Source of the DNA: Cohnella baijiui
Lineage (GTDB): Bacteria; Bacillota; Bacilli; Paenibacillales; Paenibacillaceae
Reading direction: 5' to 3'
NCBI RefSeq assembly: GCF_020731285.1
Contig: NZ_JAJFOW010000008.1
Location: 62,001-126,000, forward strand
Length of the DNA stretch: 64,000 bases
Shown piece by piece: positions 15,707 to 23,805 of the stretch (within the stretch, counting starts at the first letter, position 1; each line of letters begins with the position of its first letter). The position numbers and the translations under genes were made by a program. The notes beneath the pieces are model-generated. The model did no database searches, was not told the DNA's origin, and saw nothing but the letters and a program-made list of their open reading frames with translations.

Positions 15707-16750
15707 TCACGGATTTCCCTCTTCGTCCGCCTTGAATGGAGCCGAAAGCCACGTACCGATTCGACGGGCAGCCATAAAACTGGACCAGGATAGGACATTG
15801 AGAAGATGTATGCCTTCTCGATGCACGGATTGAAATTCATGGATCAGTTCGTCGTCGATTTGATAGGGCGCAATGGCGGTCAGCAGTGCGAGTCGGGCTG
15901 CGGTTCTGGATCCTCCGGATAGCGATGATACCGCTTTCTCGGCCCATTGACGACTAATGCCAGGTTCTTCGCCTGTCCAAGCATCAATATGTTGCTTGAC
16001 AACCGTGCGAGAATCTTCCGTCAATGATTGTTCCCCCGCCCGATTCACGGCATCGGCAAAAGCAGCGAGCGCAAAACGGATATACGGGTGATGTTCCGCC
16101 CACCAAAAGTCGTTTGGAAGCTCGGATTCGGTCGTAAACACCAGCGACGCTCCTTGATTTCTGCTTTTTCGGACGGAGGAAGCAAAAACGAGAGCCACTG
16201 CCCGCTGCAACAGCTTTTTCAAAAATGCGTTTCTGACAGGTATCGGCGATTGATTCGACAAAAGTACGTCGATCATTCGCGTAATATAATGGTTCGTTAC
16301 AGCTGTCCCGATGATCTCAGGCGCTTCCAGATTGGTGAAGGGCGGATTCAGCAACAAGGACGAGCCGGGCGACCGTGTGGCTAACGCCCATTGCACGACC
16401 GATCTCATCTTCTCATCCGGGATCAGTTCCGCCTGATCGCTATTAATTCTTTGGACAACCTGATTGTTTCCGGTAGCCATAAGCATCATACTGTGCGCGT
16501 CCACGCAAAAGGGACACTGATTGGATTTGGCTACCGCGACAGCCACTGCCTCTTTGATGCTTCTCGGTACTTTGCCGACCATTTCCGTTTCTCTCATGGA
16601 TGACCATAAACCCGCCAGCAACGAAGGCGAGAGGGAGTGGATGGTGAAAATATCCCCTACAAAGCCAAAGTCGTTCCGAATTTGTCCATACATTTCGTGC
16701 AGCATCCCATTGGCTGCAGAGACTGGGGGCGGTTGGATGTATTTTATCAT
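15707..16750 (-). CDS. Carboxymuconolactone decarboxylase / AhpD-like protein
   Basis: A 347-residue protein with the AhpD core at about residues 15-110. The redox motif QCPFCVDAH (Cys79, Cys82, His86) matches the alkylhydroperoxidase C-x-x-C-x-x-x-H site, with IKEAVAVAVAKSN just before it. AhpD domains are usually 100-180 residues. The second half shows no motif I recognise, and this longer form is less common. It heads an operon with a TetR regulator, opposite an MFS-DoxX operon. A thiol-dependent peroxide or quinone detoxification role is inferred. Confidence 0.82.
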   Translation of the reverse strand: MIKYIQPPPVSAANGMLHEMYGQIRNDFGFVGDIFTIHSLSPSLLAGLWSSMRETEMVGKVPRSIKEAVAVAVAKSNQCPFCVDAHSMMLMATGNNQVVQRINSDQAELIPDEKMRSVVQWALATRSPGSSLLLNPPFTNLEAPEIIGTAVTNHYITRMIDVLLSNQSPIPVRNAFLKKLLQRAVALVFASSVRKSRNQGASLVFTTESELPNDFWWAEHHPYIRFALAAFADAVNRAGEQSLTEDSRTVVKQHIDAWTGEEPGISRQWAEKAVSSLSGGSRTAARLALLTAIAPYQIDDELIHEFQSVHREGIHLLNVLSWSSFMAARRIGTWLSAPFKADEEGNP

Positions 16751-16807
16751 TTCCCTTCCCTCCTTCTACGAATACAAATGCATGTACTAACGTCATTCGC
16801 GCTCGAA

Positions 16808-16824
16808 ATGACCATGTGGTTCAT
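16808..16824. promoter_or_regulatory. Candidate operator near the AhpD-like gene start
   Basis: The sequence ATGACCATGTGGTTCAT is an imperfect palindrome 58 bases upstream of the AhpD-like gene. It shares the CATGTG core with the second candidate operator at 16934-16956. Confidence 0.4.
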
Positions 16825-16915
16825 TGTAAAACCAATCGGTCAAAAATGCAATGAAACAATTTGATCGAATGCTGTGGATGTCCCCTCACCCCCTAAAATT
16901 ATTTTCAGGAAGGTA

Positions 16916-16956
16916 TTGACAAAGCGCTCTTGCGTCACACATACTTGCCATGTGAC
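16916..16956 (+). promoter_or_regulatory. Promoter of the MFS-DoxX operon with overlapping inverted repeat
   Basis: TTGACA (16916-16921) and CATACT (16940-16945) are 18 bases apart. GTCACA-N11-TGTGAC (16934-16956) brackets the -10. A repressor bound there would block transcription; the divergent TetR is the obvious candidate. Confidence 0.7.
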
Positions 16957-17025
16957 CAATGAGTTCGCAAAAAAACTTATAAGTCATTCTGTGCAAAAAA
17001 TAGGATGAAAGGAAGGTTAGAATAC

Positions 17026-18498
17026 ATGTCGTCCCAACAAGCAGTGCCGTCCGCTTCCGACTCGCCCTTCTCCATAAGATCGATCCTCGCGCCGCTAATA
17101 ACCGTGATCATTGGAATGTTCATGGTCATTTTAGACAGCACGCTCGTGAACGTCGCTTTGCACGAATTGGAACAAGAATTGAGAAGCTCATTGTCCACCA
17201 TTCAATGGACAGTTACCGGTTATACGCTCGCGCTGTCTGCCGTTATTCCGATCGCCGGCTGGATGATGGATAAGTTCGGAACCAAACGTATTTTCCTGTT
17301 CACGATCGCGTTGTTTACAATCGGATCGGCCCTTTGCGCAACGGCCCAATCGATCGAGCAACTCATTATTTACCGGATCATTCAAGGTCTCGGCGGCGGG
17401 ATGGTCATACCGATCGGAATGGCGATCATATTCCGACTTGCGCCTCCTGAAAGACGTGGGGCTGTGATGGCCATGATTGGGATACCGATGCTCGTCGCTC
17501 CTGCGCTTGGTCCGGTCCTCTCCGGTTGGCTGATCGGATTTGCATCATGGCATTGGTTATTCTGGATTAACGTGCCGATTGGGGTCATTGGCGTGCTGAT
17601 CGGAATCAAGCACTTGCCGATGTTCGAGCAGAATAAAGCACTTGCATTGGATATACCCGGCATGATTCTTGCCCCGGTCGCATTCACAATGTTAGCATTC
17701 AGCGTCAGCGAAGGCGGGAGAACAGGCTGGACGTCCAATCTGGCGTTATCCGGACTCCTTATCGGCGGAATAGCCCTTCTGCTCTTCATTTTCGTCGAGC
17801 TTCGCCACAAGCAGCCGTTGCTTGAACTGCGCGTGTTCCGATCTTCCGGTTTTACGCGCGGCATCCTGTTGATGTGGATTGCTCAAATTTGTTTATTCTC
17901 TGTGACGATTCTTGTTCCGCTCTTTTTGCAATCCGTTAAACATTTCACACCTTTGCAGACAGGCTTGACCGTTCTGCCACAGGCTATCGCCGCGATGATT
18001 TTCATGTCGATCGGAGGTACCTTGTACGATAAATTCGGTGCGCGTCCGCTCACGATATCCGGGTTTTCGATTGTAGCTGGTGCATTGTTTTTATTTTCGT
18101 TAATCGATCTGGATACCCCTATCATCATGGTCCTTGTGCCATTATTTATGATGGGGACAGGAATGGGACTAACGGTTATGACGTTGGAAACCTATGTGCT
18201 CAGTTCAGCCCCTCCTACTCTCGTCAACCGTGTCACACCACTGACAACGGCTACGCTGCAAGTAGCAACCTCGTTTGCGGTGGCGGGACTAACCGGTTTT
18301 CTCACATTCAGAACGGGGGAGCATGCAATGAATGCTGGACCGAACAATCATACGCTACAAGCGGCAATAGCAGCCTATGGAGATACCTTCCTGCTGTCGG
18401 CTGGTCTAGCCATTGTCGGGGTGGTAATCAGCATCATTCTTCGCAAACCCAAAGTAGAAGCCAAGGATGAATTATTAGCGGAGGGACACACGATATGA
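17026..18498 (+). CDS. MFS transporter, DHA2 family (EmrB/QacA type, 14 TM)
   Basis: A drug:proton antiporter of about 490 residues. The sequence shows the first helix with the DHA2 motif MVILDSTLVNVALHELEQEL, then IQWTVTGYTLALSAVIPIAG, motif A as GWMMDKFGTKRIFLFTI, and motif C as GMAIIFRLAPPERRGAVMAM followed by GPVLSGWL. It starts at the ATG at 17026 with AAGGAAGG upstream. It overlaps the DoxX gene by four bases, so the two are translated together. A detoxification role beside the AhpD-like protein is likely; the substrate is unknown. Confidence 0.93.
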   Translation: MSSQQAVPSASDSPFSIRSILAPLITVIIGMFMVILDSTLVNVALHELEQELRSSLSTIQWTVTGYTLALSAVIPIAGWMMDKFGTKRIFLFTIALFTIGSALCATAQSIEQLIIYRIIQGLGGGMVIPIGMAIIFRLAPPERRGAVMAMIGIPMLVAPALGPVLSGWLIGFASWHWLFWINVPIGVIGVLIGIKHLPMFEQNKALALDIPGMILAPVAFTMLAFSVSEGGRTGWTSNLALSGLLIGGIALLLFIFVELRHKQPLLELRVFRSSGFTRGILLMWIAQICLFSVTILVPLFLQSVKHFTPLQTGLTVLPQAIAAMIFMSIGGTLYDKFGARPLTISGFSIVAGALFLFSLIDLDTPIIMVLVPLFMMGTGMGLTVMTLETYVLSSAPPTLVNRVTPLTTATLQVATSFAVAGLTGFLTFRTGEHAMNAGPNNHTLQAAIAAYGDTFLLSAGLAIVGVVISIILRKPKVEAKDELLAEGHTI

Positions 18499-18848
18499 AT
18501 ATCGCATTATGGATCGTGCAAGGACTTTTAGCATTCATTTTTATTTTAGCAGGCTCGATGAAAGCATTTCAGTATGAAAGAGCTGAAGCTGCATTGCCTT
18601 GGGTAAAAGATACATCGAAAGGATTAGTCACGTTTATCGGAGTATCAGAACTGCTAGGCGGATTAGCTTTAATTATAGCTTATGCCATGGGAATTCTGCC
18701 TATATTGACGCCGATTGCCGCGGTCGCTCTTGCAATCGTCATGTTATTTGCTGCCTTATTTCACGTGAAGAGAAAAGAATACCAGGGTGCCGGGGTAAAC
18801 GTCATTTTATTAGCGTTAGCTTTATTTGTTGCGATCGGACGCTTTTAA
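18495..18848 (+). CDS. DoxX family membrane protein
   Basis: A 117-residue protein with four hydrophobic helices and the DoxX-like pattern LLAFIFILAGSMKAFQYERA and IGVSELLGGLALIIAY. DoxX/DoxD-like proteins are linked to quinone or thiosulfate redox chemistry and to oxidative-stress complexes in other bacteria; no activity can be assigned here. It overlaps the MFS gene in an ATGA arrangement and is the last gene of that operon, followed by a strong terminator. Confidence 0.87.
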   Translation: MNIALWIVQGLLAFIFILAGSMKAFQYERAEAALPWVKDTSKGLVTFIGVSELLGGLALIIAYAMGILPILTPIAAVALAIVMLFAALFHVKRKEYQGAGVNVILLALALFVAIGRF

Positions 18849-18917
18849 GCGAGCGTGAATATATAGTTCGTGTCGGATTCAAGCCGGAATGCAAGATAGA
18901 ATCACTTCATGCGATAT

Positions 18918-18965
18918 GAAATGAGAAGCATCGCGGCCCAAAGGAGCCGCGATGCTTCTCATTTC
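18918..18965. terminator. Strong bidirectional terminator
   Basis: A perfect 20-base inverted repeat (arms 18918-18937 and 18946-18965) with an eight-base loop lies between the convergent DoxX and Gfo/Idh genes. Long GC-rich stems flanked by GAAAT and ATTTC make it effective on both strands. Confidence 0.85.
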
Positions 18966-18980
18966 AATGCGATCCGCTGA

Positions 18981-20048
18981 CTATTCGTAAATATGCGGGT
19001 TCTGACGGCGGCATTCTTCCATGACCCACAACTGCTGGCGAACCTGCTGCGGGGTAATCTCCAACTCGCCGCCGCACAGCGCGCGATGCAGCATCATGTA
19101 CAAGCTCTCCGTCATGAACTCGAACGCCGTCCGGTCCTCGGGAACCGAGATCGCCCATTGACCGGTATGCCAGGTCAGCGACTCCTTGCAATACGCCGGC
19201 ATCCCTTTGTTGTCAAACAGCGGTTCCGTCGTCAGCTTCTGATCCGGCGCTTCTTCGGGCTTGAAGTATTTCCATTCCAGCCGATCCGCCGTTCCGTGCA
19301 GCCCGCCGTTCGTCCCCTGCACTTTGAACTGCGCGTGCGGAAAGGCGTCGCAGGACGAAATCTCCAGATCGATCGTCGGCAGGCCGGGCTTTCTCAGAAT
19401 CAGCTTCACGTAATCTTCGGCATCGCCGAACGTATTCGCCCGTTCCATGATGCAGGTCACATCGGGCAACTCATCGGTGCCGAGCAGTTGCAGCGCCTGA
19501 TCCAGCGGATGCGGCCCCGTGTTCATCAGATTGCCGCCGTTATTGCTCTGCAGCGTCTGCCAGTCCCAGCGGCGGGCAAACCCGCTCATGGTCAGATCGA
19601 TCTGCACGATGCGCCCGAGCACGCCGGATTCGATCACTTTCCGGATCTGAACGTAAGCAGGCTGATACCGCGAATTTTGGAAGATGGCCAGCTTCTTGCC
19701 CGAACGGTTCGCCGCTTCGATCAGGTCGTCCACTTCCCGGGTCGTCTTCGCCAGCGGTTTCTCGCACAGCACATGCAGTCCCCGATTCAATAACGCCAGC
19801 GTGATCGGATAATGCTGATGGCTCGGGGAAGCGTTGACGACCAGGTCAAGCTCCTCACCGTTCAACATGTCCTCCCAGGTAGCATAAGCCCTGCAGCCGT
19901 ACTCCTTCTCCGCAAGCCGCTGCCGCTCCGGCATCGAATCCGCGACGGCCGCGATGGTGTAGTATTCCCCGAGCTTCGCGAGTAATTGGGCATGAATGTC
20001 GCGTCCGCTGCGGCCTTGGCCAATGATGCCTACCTTCAAATTTCGCAC
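18981..20048 (-). CDS. Gfo/Idh/MocA family oxidoreductase (third of the locus)
   Basis: An NAD(P)-dependent sugar or inositol dehydrogenase-like protein of about 355 residues. The Rossmann motif VGIIGQGRSGRDIHAQ opens the protein. The family segments VVNASPSHQHYPITLALLNRG and HVLCEKPLAKTTREVDDLI follow, with the E-K-P catalytic lysine. The C-terminal substrate domain contains GGNLMNTGPHPLDQALQLLG, with G-x-H-x-x-D. An open frame runs to 20126, but GGGGAC before the GTG codons at 20054/20048 marks the likely start; the AraC gene ends at 20081. It is the last gene of the minus-strand sugar locus. Substrate unknown. Confidence 0.88.
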   Translation of the reverse strand: MRNLKVGIIGQGRSGRDIHAQLLAKLGEYYTIAAVADSMPERQRLAEKEYGCRAYATWEDMLNGEELDLVVNASPSHQHYPITLALLNRGLHVLCEKPLAKTTREVDDLIEAANRSGKKLAIFQNSRYQPAYVQIRKVIESGVLGRIVQIDLTMSGFARRWDWQTLQSNNGGNLMNTGPHPLDQALQLLGTDELPDVTCIMERANTFGDAEDYVKLILRKPGLPTIDLEISSCDAFPHAQFKVQGTNGGLHGTADRLEWKYFKPEEAPDQKLTTEPLFDNKGMPAYCKESLTWHTGQWAISVPEDRTAFEFMTESLYMMLHRALCGGELEITPQQVRQQLWVMEECRRQNPHIYE

Positions 20049-20080
20049 ACGCACGTCCCCTTTCTTTCCAGTAATGTCAG

Positions 20081-20971
20081 TCATTTTCCAAACGTTTTCT
20101 TGTACTCCGTCGGCGTAATCCCGCATCGCTTCTTGAACGTCCGGATAAAATGGCTCAGATGGCGAAAGCCCACCAAGAATCCGATGCTCGTAATCGTGTG
20201 AGTGCCGCGGCGGATGAGCTCCATCGCTCTCTCGATTCGCACTTCGTTTACGAAATCGACGAAGTTCTGGCCGGTTTCCTTCTTGAATTGGTGGCTGAAA
20301 TACGCCGGCGCCATATTCGCGATGTACACCGCCTGCTCGAGTGGAATATCTCCGCTGTAATTGTCGTAAATATAACGCTTTACCGCTTCGATCGGGCTGG
20401 TTCCCGCACCGGGTGCTTGACGGGCAGACGTTCGCTTTATCTTCCGGCTATGGCGGTCGATCAGAATGAGAAGCCTCGCCAAATTCAGCAGGATGGACGA
20501 CCTGTAGCCGACCTCCCGATGCTCGTACTCCTCCTGCATATCCTGAAGAATAAGCTCCACGAAAGCCTGCTTCTCCTTGCTCAGGTGAATCCAGGACTGG
20601 TATTCGGGGGACAACGGCTCGTCAAGGTCGATCGGCTCCAGCAGTGGATGGAGAGTGTCCGTATAAGGCCGCAGGTACTCCCTCACCATAGACGGCATGA
20701 AGTCGATTACCGCTACTTCAAAATCCGTTCCTTCAATCGCGCGCAAGCTATGCTCCGTATGTTGGGCGATGATGAACAAATCGCCCCGGCTCACCTTCAG
20801 CAGCTTGCCTCGCATTTGATGGTGACACACGCCGCGCAGAACATAAACGAACTGAATGTAATTGTGAACGTGCATCGGTTGGTTCAACTGTTGGCTGGAG
20901 TAGCGCAAAATGGCGAACGGAAACGACGGATCCTGTTGGGCTTCGCTGTAAAACTCGGGAAATGGGTTCAT
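20081..20971 (-). CDS. AraC family transcriptional regulator
   Basis: A 296-residue one-component regulator. The N-terminal cupin domain begins about residue 15 (FAILRYSSQQLNQPMHVHNY, with HQMRGKLLKVSRGDLFIIAQ). The C-terminal pair of helix-turn-helix motifs covers about residues 195-290 (IYDNYSGDIPLEQAVYIANM, AYFSHQFKKETGQNFVDFVN, and HLSHFIRTFKKRCGITPTEY). It overlaps the TIM-barrel gene by four bases. Being inside the sugar operon, it probably senses a pathway sugar and activates the operon. Confidence 0.92.
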   Translation of the reverse strand: MNPFPEFYSEAQQDPSFPFAILRYSSQQLNQPMHVHNYIQFVYVLRGVCHHQMRGKLLKVSRGDLFIIAQHTEHSLRAIEGTDFEVAVIDFMPSMVREYLRPYTDTLHPLLEPIDLDEPLSPEYQSWIHLSKEKQAFVELILQDMQEEYEHREVGYRSSILLNLARLLILIDRHSRKIKRTSARQAPGAGTSPIEAVKRYIYDNYSGDIPLEQAVYIANMAPAYFSHQFKKETGQNFVDFVNEVRIERAMELIRRGTHTITSIGFLVGFRHLSHFIRTFKKRCGITPTEYKKTFGK

Positions 20972-21822
20972 GATCGGCCGCCGGCGAGCTGCCGGACATA
21001 TTGAAAATCATGCTTCAGACGTTCGAACCCGGATTCCGGCGTATGGCATTCCAACGTCACCCAGTTCTCGTATCCGGTCTCCCGCAACGCCTGAAACAAC
21101 GGTCCGTGATCCGCCTCGCCCTCGCCCAACAGACAGGGCACGAACGTCCCGACCCCCTTGCGGGTTCTGTTCGTGAAAGCGCCCGGCGCGCTGGCGTCCG
21201 AGGTTCTGCGTTCGTCCTTGACATGCACGTGCTTCAAATGCTTGCCCAGCTTCTTCACCGATTCGGAGCCGTAATCGGTACCCGTAATGAACATGTTGCC
21301 GGCATCGTGAATGAAGCCGATCCGCTCGCTGTTCACGAGCTTGATAAGCTTTAGCGCATCGTCCGCCGTCTCGACGAGGGATTCGTTATGCAGCTCCACC
21401 AGCACATCCACGTGATGGGCCTCCGCTTCTTCGGCGCAACGATCCAGCCAATAGGCGATCTTCGAATAATGATAATCGTGCGCGAGGAATGCGTTCGGCC
21501 CTCCCGTCAATACCCGCATCATGGAAGCGCCCAGTTGGCCGGCCGCCTCCAGCAGCCGCCGGAAGTCGTCGAAAGTCGCCGAGGCTTCCTGATCGCTGAT
21601 CGATGAGAATCTGCCCGTATAGGTGGCCAGGACAGGGATGGCAAGCTGCAGCTCTTCGGACAATGTGCGCAATTCCTTGAGTCGGGTTTTGCTCGTCGTT
21701 GGCGACAAATGATGTTCGCGGGCGGCGATCTCGATTCCGTCGAGGCCCAATTGCTTCGTGAGCCGCATCGCCTCTTGCATGCTGTGATCGATTAACACGC
21801 CGCTGAACGCTGCGAATTTCAA
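20968..21822 (-). CDS. Sugar phosphate isomerase/epimerase (xylose-isomerase-like TIM barrel)
   Basis: A 284-residue TIM-barrel protein of the AP-endonuclease-2 / xylose-isomerase-like superfamily. Metal-binding residues are expected in VDVLVELHNESL (Glu), RIGFIHDAGNMF (Asp), HVHVKDERRT (His and Asp) and NWVTLECHTPESG (Glu). It overlaps nagA and the AraC gene by four bases on each side, so it is firmly inside the operon. The family includes epimerases, dehydratases and lyases acting on keto-sugars; the substrate here is unknown. Confidence 0.87.
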   Translation of the reverse strand: MKFAAFSGVLIDHSMQEAMRLTKQLGLDGIEIAAREHHLSPTTSKTRLKELRTLSEELQLAIPVLATYTGRFSSISDQEASATFDDFRRLLEAAGQLGASMMRVLTGGPNAFLAHDYHYSKIAYWLDRCAEEAEAHHVDVLVELHNESLVETADDALKLIKLVNSERIGFIHDAGNMFITGTDYGSESVKKLGKHLKHVHVKDERRTSDASAPGAFTNRTRKGVGTFVPCLLGEGEADHGPLFQALRETGYENWVTLECHTPESGFERLKHDFQYVRQLAGGRS

Positions 21823-22997
21823 TGGTAGGACTCCTTCCCGAATACAAGGGTACCGGCTTTGTAAACTCGTTCCATCTCGATGTCATGCCGTTCCCTGCGA
21901 AATAGGACGAGATCGGCAGGGGCTCCCGGGGCAAGTCCGGCTGAGCTCGGCAGCTTCATGAAGCCGGCCGGCCGGACCGAGGCCATGTCCCAAGCTTCCT
22001 CCAGGGAAGCGAGTCCGCGTTCCGCCAGCCGTTCGACCCCCCGCAGCTGCATCTGCGCCGAGCCTGCAAGAAGGTTCTCATCTGCCGCCAGATGCAGCTT
22101 GCCTGCCTTCGTCAATACGACTTCTCCGCCGATTGGCGACGTATAGGCGCCCGGCGGCATTCCGCTAAGCGCAACGGCGTCGCTGACCAGCATCGCGCGG
22201 GGCCCCTTCATGCGCATCACCACCTTCAGCACGGCATCCGGCAGATGGAAGCCGTCCGCAATGACGCAGCTCCACAATTCATCCTGCGCGAGCTGCTCCC
22301 ACAGGTAGTTGGGATGCCTGGGCAGCATCAGATGCGCTCCGTTGCCCAGATGCGTAGACATGCGGGCCCCCGCCCGGACCGCCTCGCGGATTTGCTCCGG
22401 CGAAGCGGACGTATGGCCGATCGATACCGTCACGCCGCTGTCCGCGCACTTGGAGATAAAATCCGCGCTGCCGGGCCACTCGGGAGACAGCGTGAGGATC
22501 CGAATGCGGCCTTCCGCCGCCTCCTGCCAGCGGCAGAACAGCGTCCAGTCCGGCGGTCTGATGCATGATCTGGGATGGGCTCCGCGGGCGCCGTCCTCCG
22601 GGGACAGGAACGGACCTTCCAGGTGGATGCCGGCTATTGCCCGGTCCGACGCCGGATCTCTCCGGCAAGCTTGCGCGATCGAGGCTAGCGCTTCCGTTAG
22701 ATGGGACTCGGTCTGCGTAATAACGGTCGGGAAGTAAGTCGTTACGCCATCCGCCCACAACCCACGGGTCACGTCGGCAACGAGGTCTTCCGAATAAGGC
22801 AATTGATTGAAGTCGTTTCCGCGATAGCCGTTAATTTGCAAATCGACCAATCCGGGCGCAGCAACGCAAAGTCCGCTCCTATCCGCGTTGCCGGTACCGG
22901 GGCGGTTTGTCTCTTCGACCTGCCGAATGATGCCGTCCGCGATCCGAATGTCGACCGGCTTGCCTGTTGCATAATGCAGCGCTGTCAATTGCAGCAT
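21819..22997 (-). CDS. nagA: N-acetylglucosamine-6-phosphate deacetylase
   Basis: This enzyme hydrolyses N-acetylglucosamine-6-phosphate to glucosamine-6-phosphate and acetate. The amidohydrolase barrel shows GLVDLQINGYRGNDFNQLPY, GIHLEGPFLSPEDGARGAH (metal-ligand Glu in H-L-E-G-P-F), VSIGHTSASPEQIREAVRAG (His), HLGNGAHLMLPRHPN (His), and VSDAVALSGMPPGAY (catalytic Asp). The length of about 392 is normal. The ATG at 22997 lies just after the nagB stop (TAG-C-ATG) with GGGGA upstream. The longer frame to 23084 overlaps nagB and is rejected. It works directly before NagB in amino-sugar catabolism. Confidence 0.95.
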   Translation of the reverse strand: MLQLTALHYATGKPVDIRIADGIIRQVEETNRPGTGNADRSGLCVAAPGLVDLQINGYRGNDFNQLPYSEDLVADVTRGLWADGVTTYFPTVITQTESHLTEALASIAQACRRDPASDRAIAGIHLEGPFLSPEDGARGAHPRSCIRPPDWTLFCRWQEAAEGRIRILTLSPEWPGSADFISKCADSGVTVSIGHTSASPEQIREAVRAGARMSTHLGNGAHLMLPRHPNYLWEQLAQDELWSCVIADGFHLPDAVLKVVMRMKGPRAMLVSDAVALSGMPPGAYTSPIGGEVVLTKAGKLHLAADENLLAGSAQMQLRGVERLAERGLASLEEAWDMASVRPAGFMKLPSSAGLAPGAPADLVLFRRERHDIEMERVYKAGTLVFGKESYH

Positions 22998-22998
22998 G

Positions 22999-23772
22999 CT
23001 ACGGTTCCCCAAAAGCATCGCGATCCACGTACAGCGTGCAATCCGGATGGGTGCGCAGAATGGTCGAAGGACATGCGGCGCCAATCGGATCTTGGAGCGT
23101 TGCGGTTACCGCCTGCCGTTTCGAGGGTCCCGGCACGACGCAGAACAGATGAGACGCCGATAGCAGCGTCGGAATCGTCAGCGTGATCGCATGCGTCGGC
23201 ACCTCCTGCAGCCGGGCGAAGCAGCCGTCGTTCACCTGCTGTCTGCGGCAGACTTCGTCCAGTTCGACGACTTTGACGGATGCCGGATCGCGGAAGTCGG
23301 CAACCGGCGGGTCGTTAAACGCCAAATGCCCGTTCTCCCCGATGCCGAGGCATACGATATCGATCGGGGCTTCCCGCAGCAGGCCGCCGTATCGGTCGCA
23401 CTCCCTCCGACGATCGTTTGAAGGATCGATCGTATGCACGTCGCGGAAATTCACCCGATCGAACAGTCGCTCGCGAAGGAATCGGCTGAACGATTGCGGC
23501 GCGTCGGCCGGCAGACCGATGTATTCGTCCATATGAAAAGCTGTAACCCGCGACCAATCGATGGTCCAGTCTCGGACCAGTTGGTCAAGCAGTTCGTTCT
23601 GCGAAGGCGCTGCGGCGAATATCATGCGGACATGCGCTTGTTGTCCCAGCAAATCTTGGATACGGGCCGCCACGGCCCGCCCCGCCGCTTGGCCAAGCGC
23701 CTCGCGGTTCTCGTAAATCTCGATCTGAAGTCGATCGACTGTTAATTTCCGAATGGCGGAACCATCCGTCAT
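22999..23772 (-). CDS. nagB: Glucosamine-6-phosphate deaminase
   Basis: This enzyme converts glucosamine-6-phosphate to fructose-6-phosphate and ammonia. The signature AFHMDEYIGL carries the base-catalytic Asp. GIGENGHLAFNDPP carries the ring-opening His. The substrate-phosphate loop is partly altered, FAAAPSQNELLDQL in place of the usual TGSTP, which is worth noting. The length of 257 fits the short NagB class. AAGGGAG precedes the ATG. It is followed at once by nagA. The altered phosphate loop could mean a shifted substrate preference. Confidence 0.92.
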   Translation of the reverse strand: MTDGSAIRKLTVDRLQIEIYENREALGQAAGRAVAARIQDLLGQQAHVRMIFAAAPSQNELLDQLVRDWTIDWSRVTAFHMDEYIGLPADAPQSFSRFLRERLFDRVNFRDVHTIDPSNDRRRECDRYGGLLREAPIDIVCLGIGENGHLAFNDPPVADFRDPASVKVVELDEVCRRQQVNDGCFARLQEVPTHAITLTIPTLLSASHLFCVVPGPSKRQAVTATLQDPIGAACPSTILRTHPDCTLYVDRDAFGEP

Positions 23773-23805
23773 CGGTTCATCTCCCTTCGATTCAATTCAA
23801 CTGGT

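Noticed and set aside
18993..19793. 266-codon plus-strand frame antisense to the Gfo/Idh gene
   Set aside because: It mirrors a convincing dehydrogenase, is rich in Arg, His and Gln as GC-rich antisense frames are, and has no ribosome binding site or family motif.
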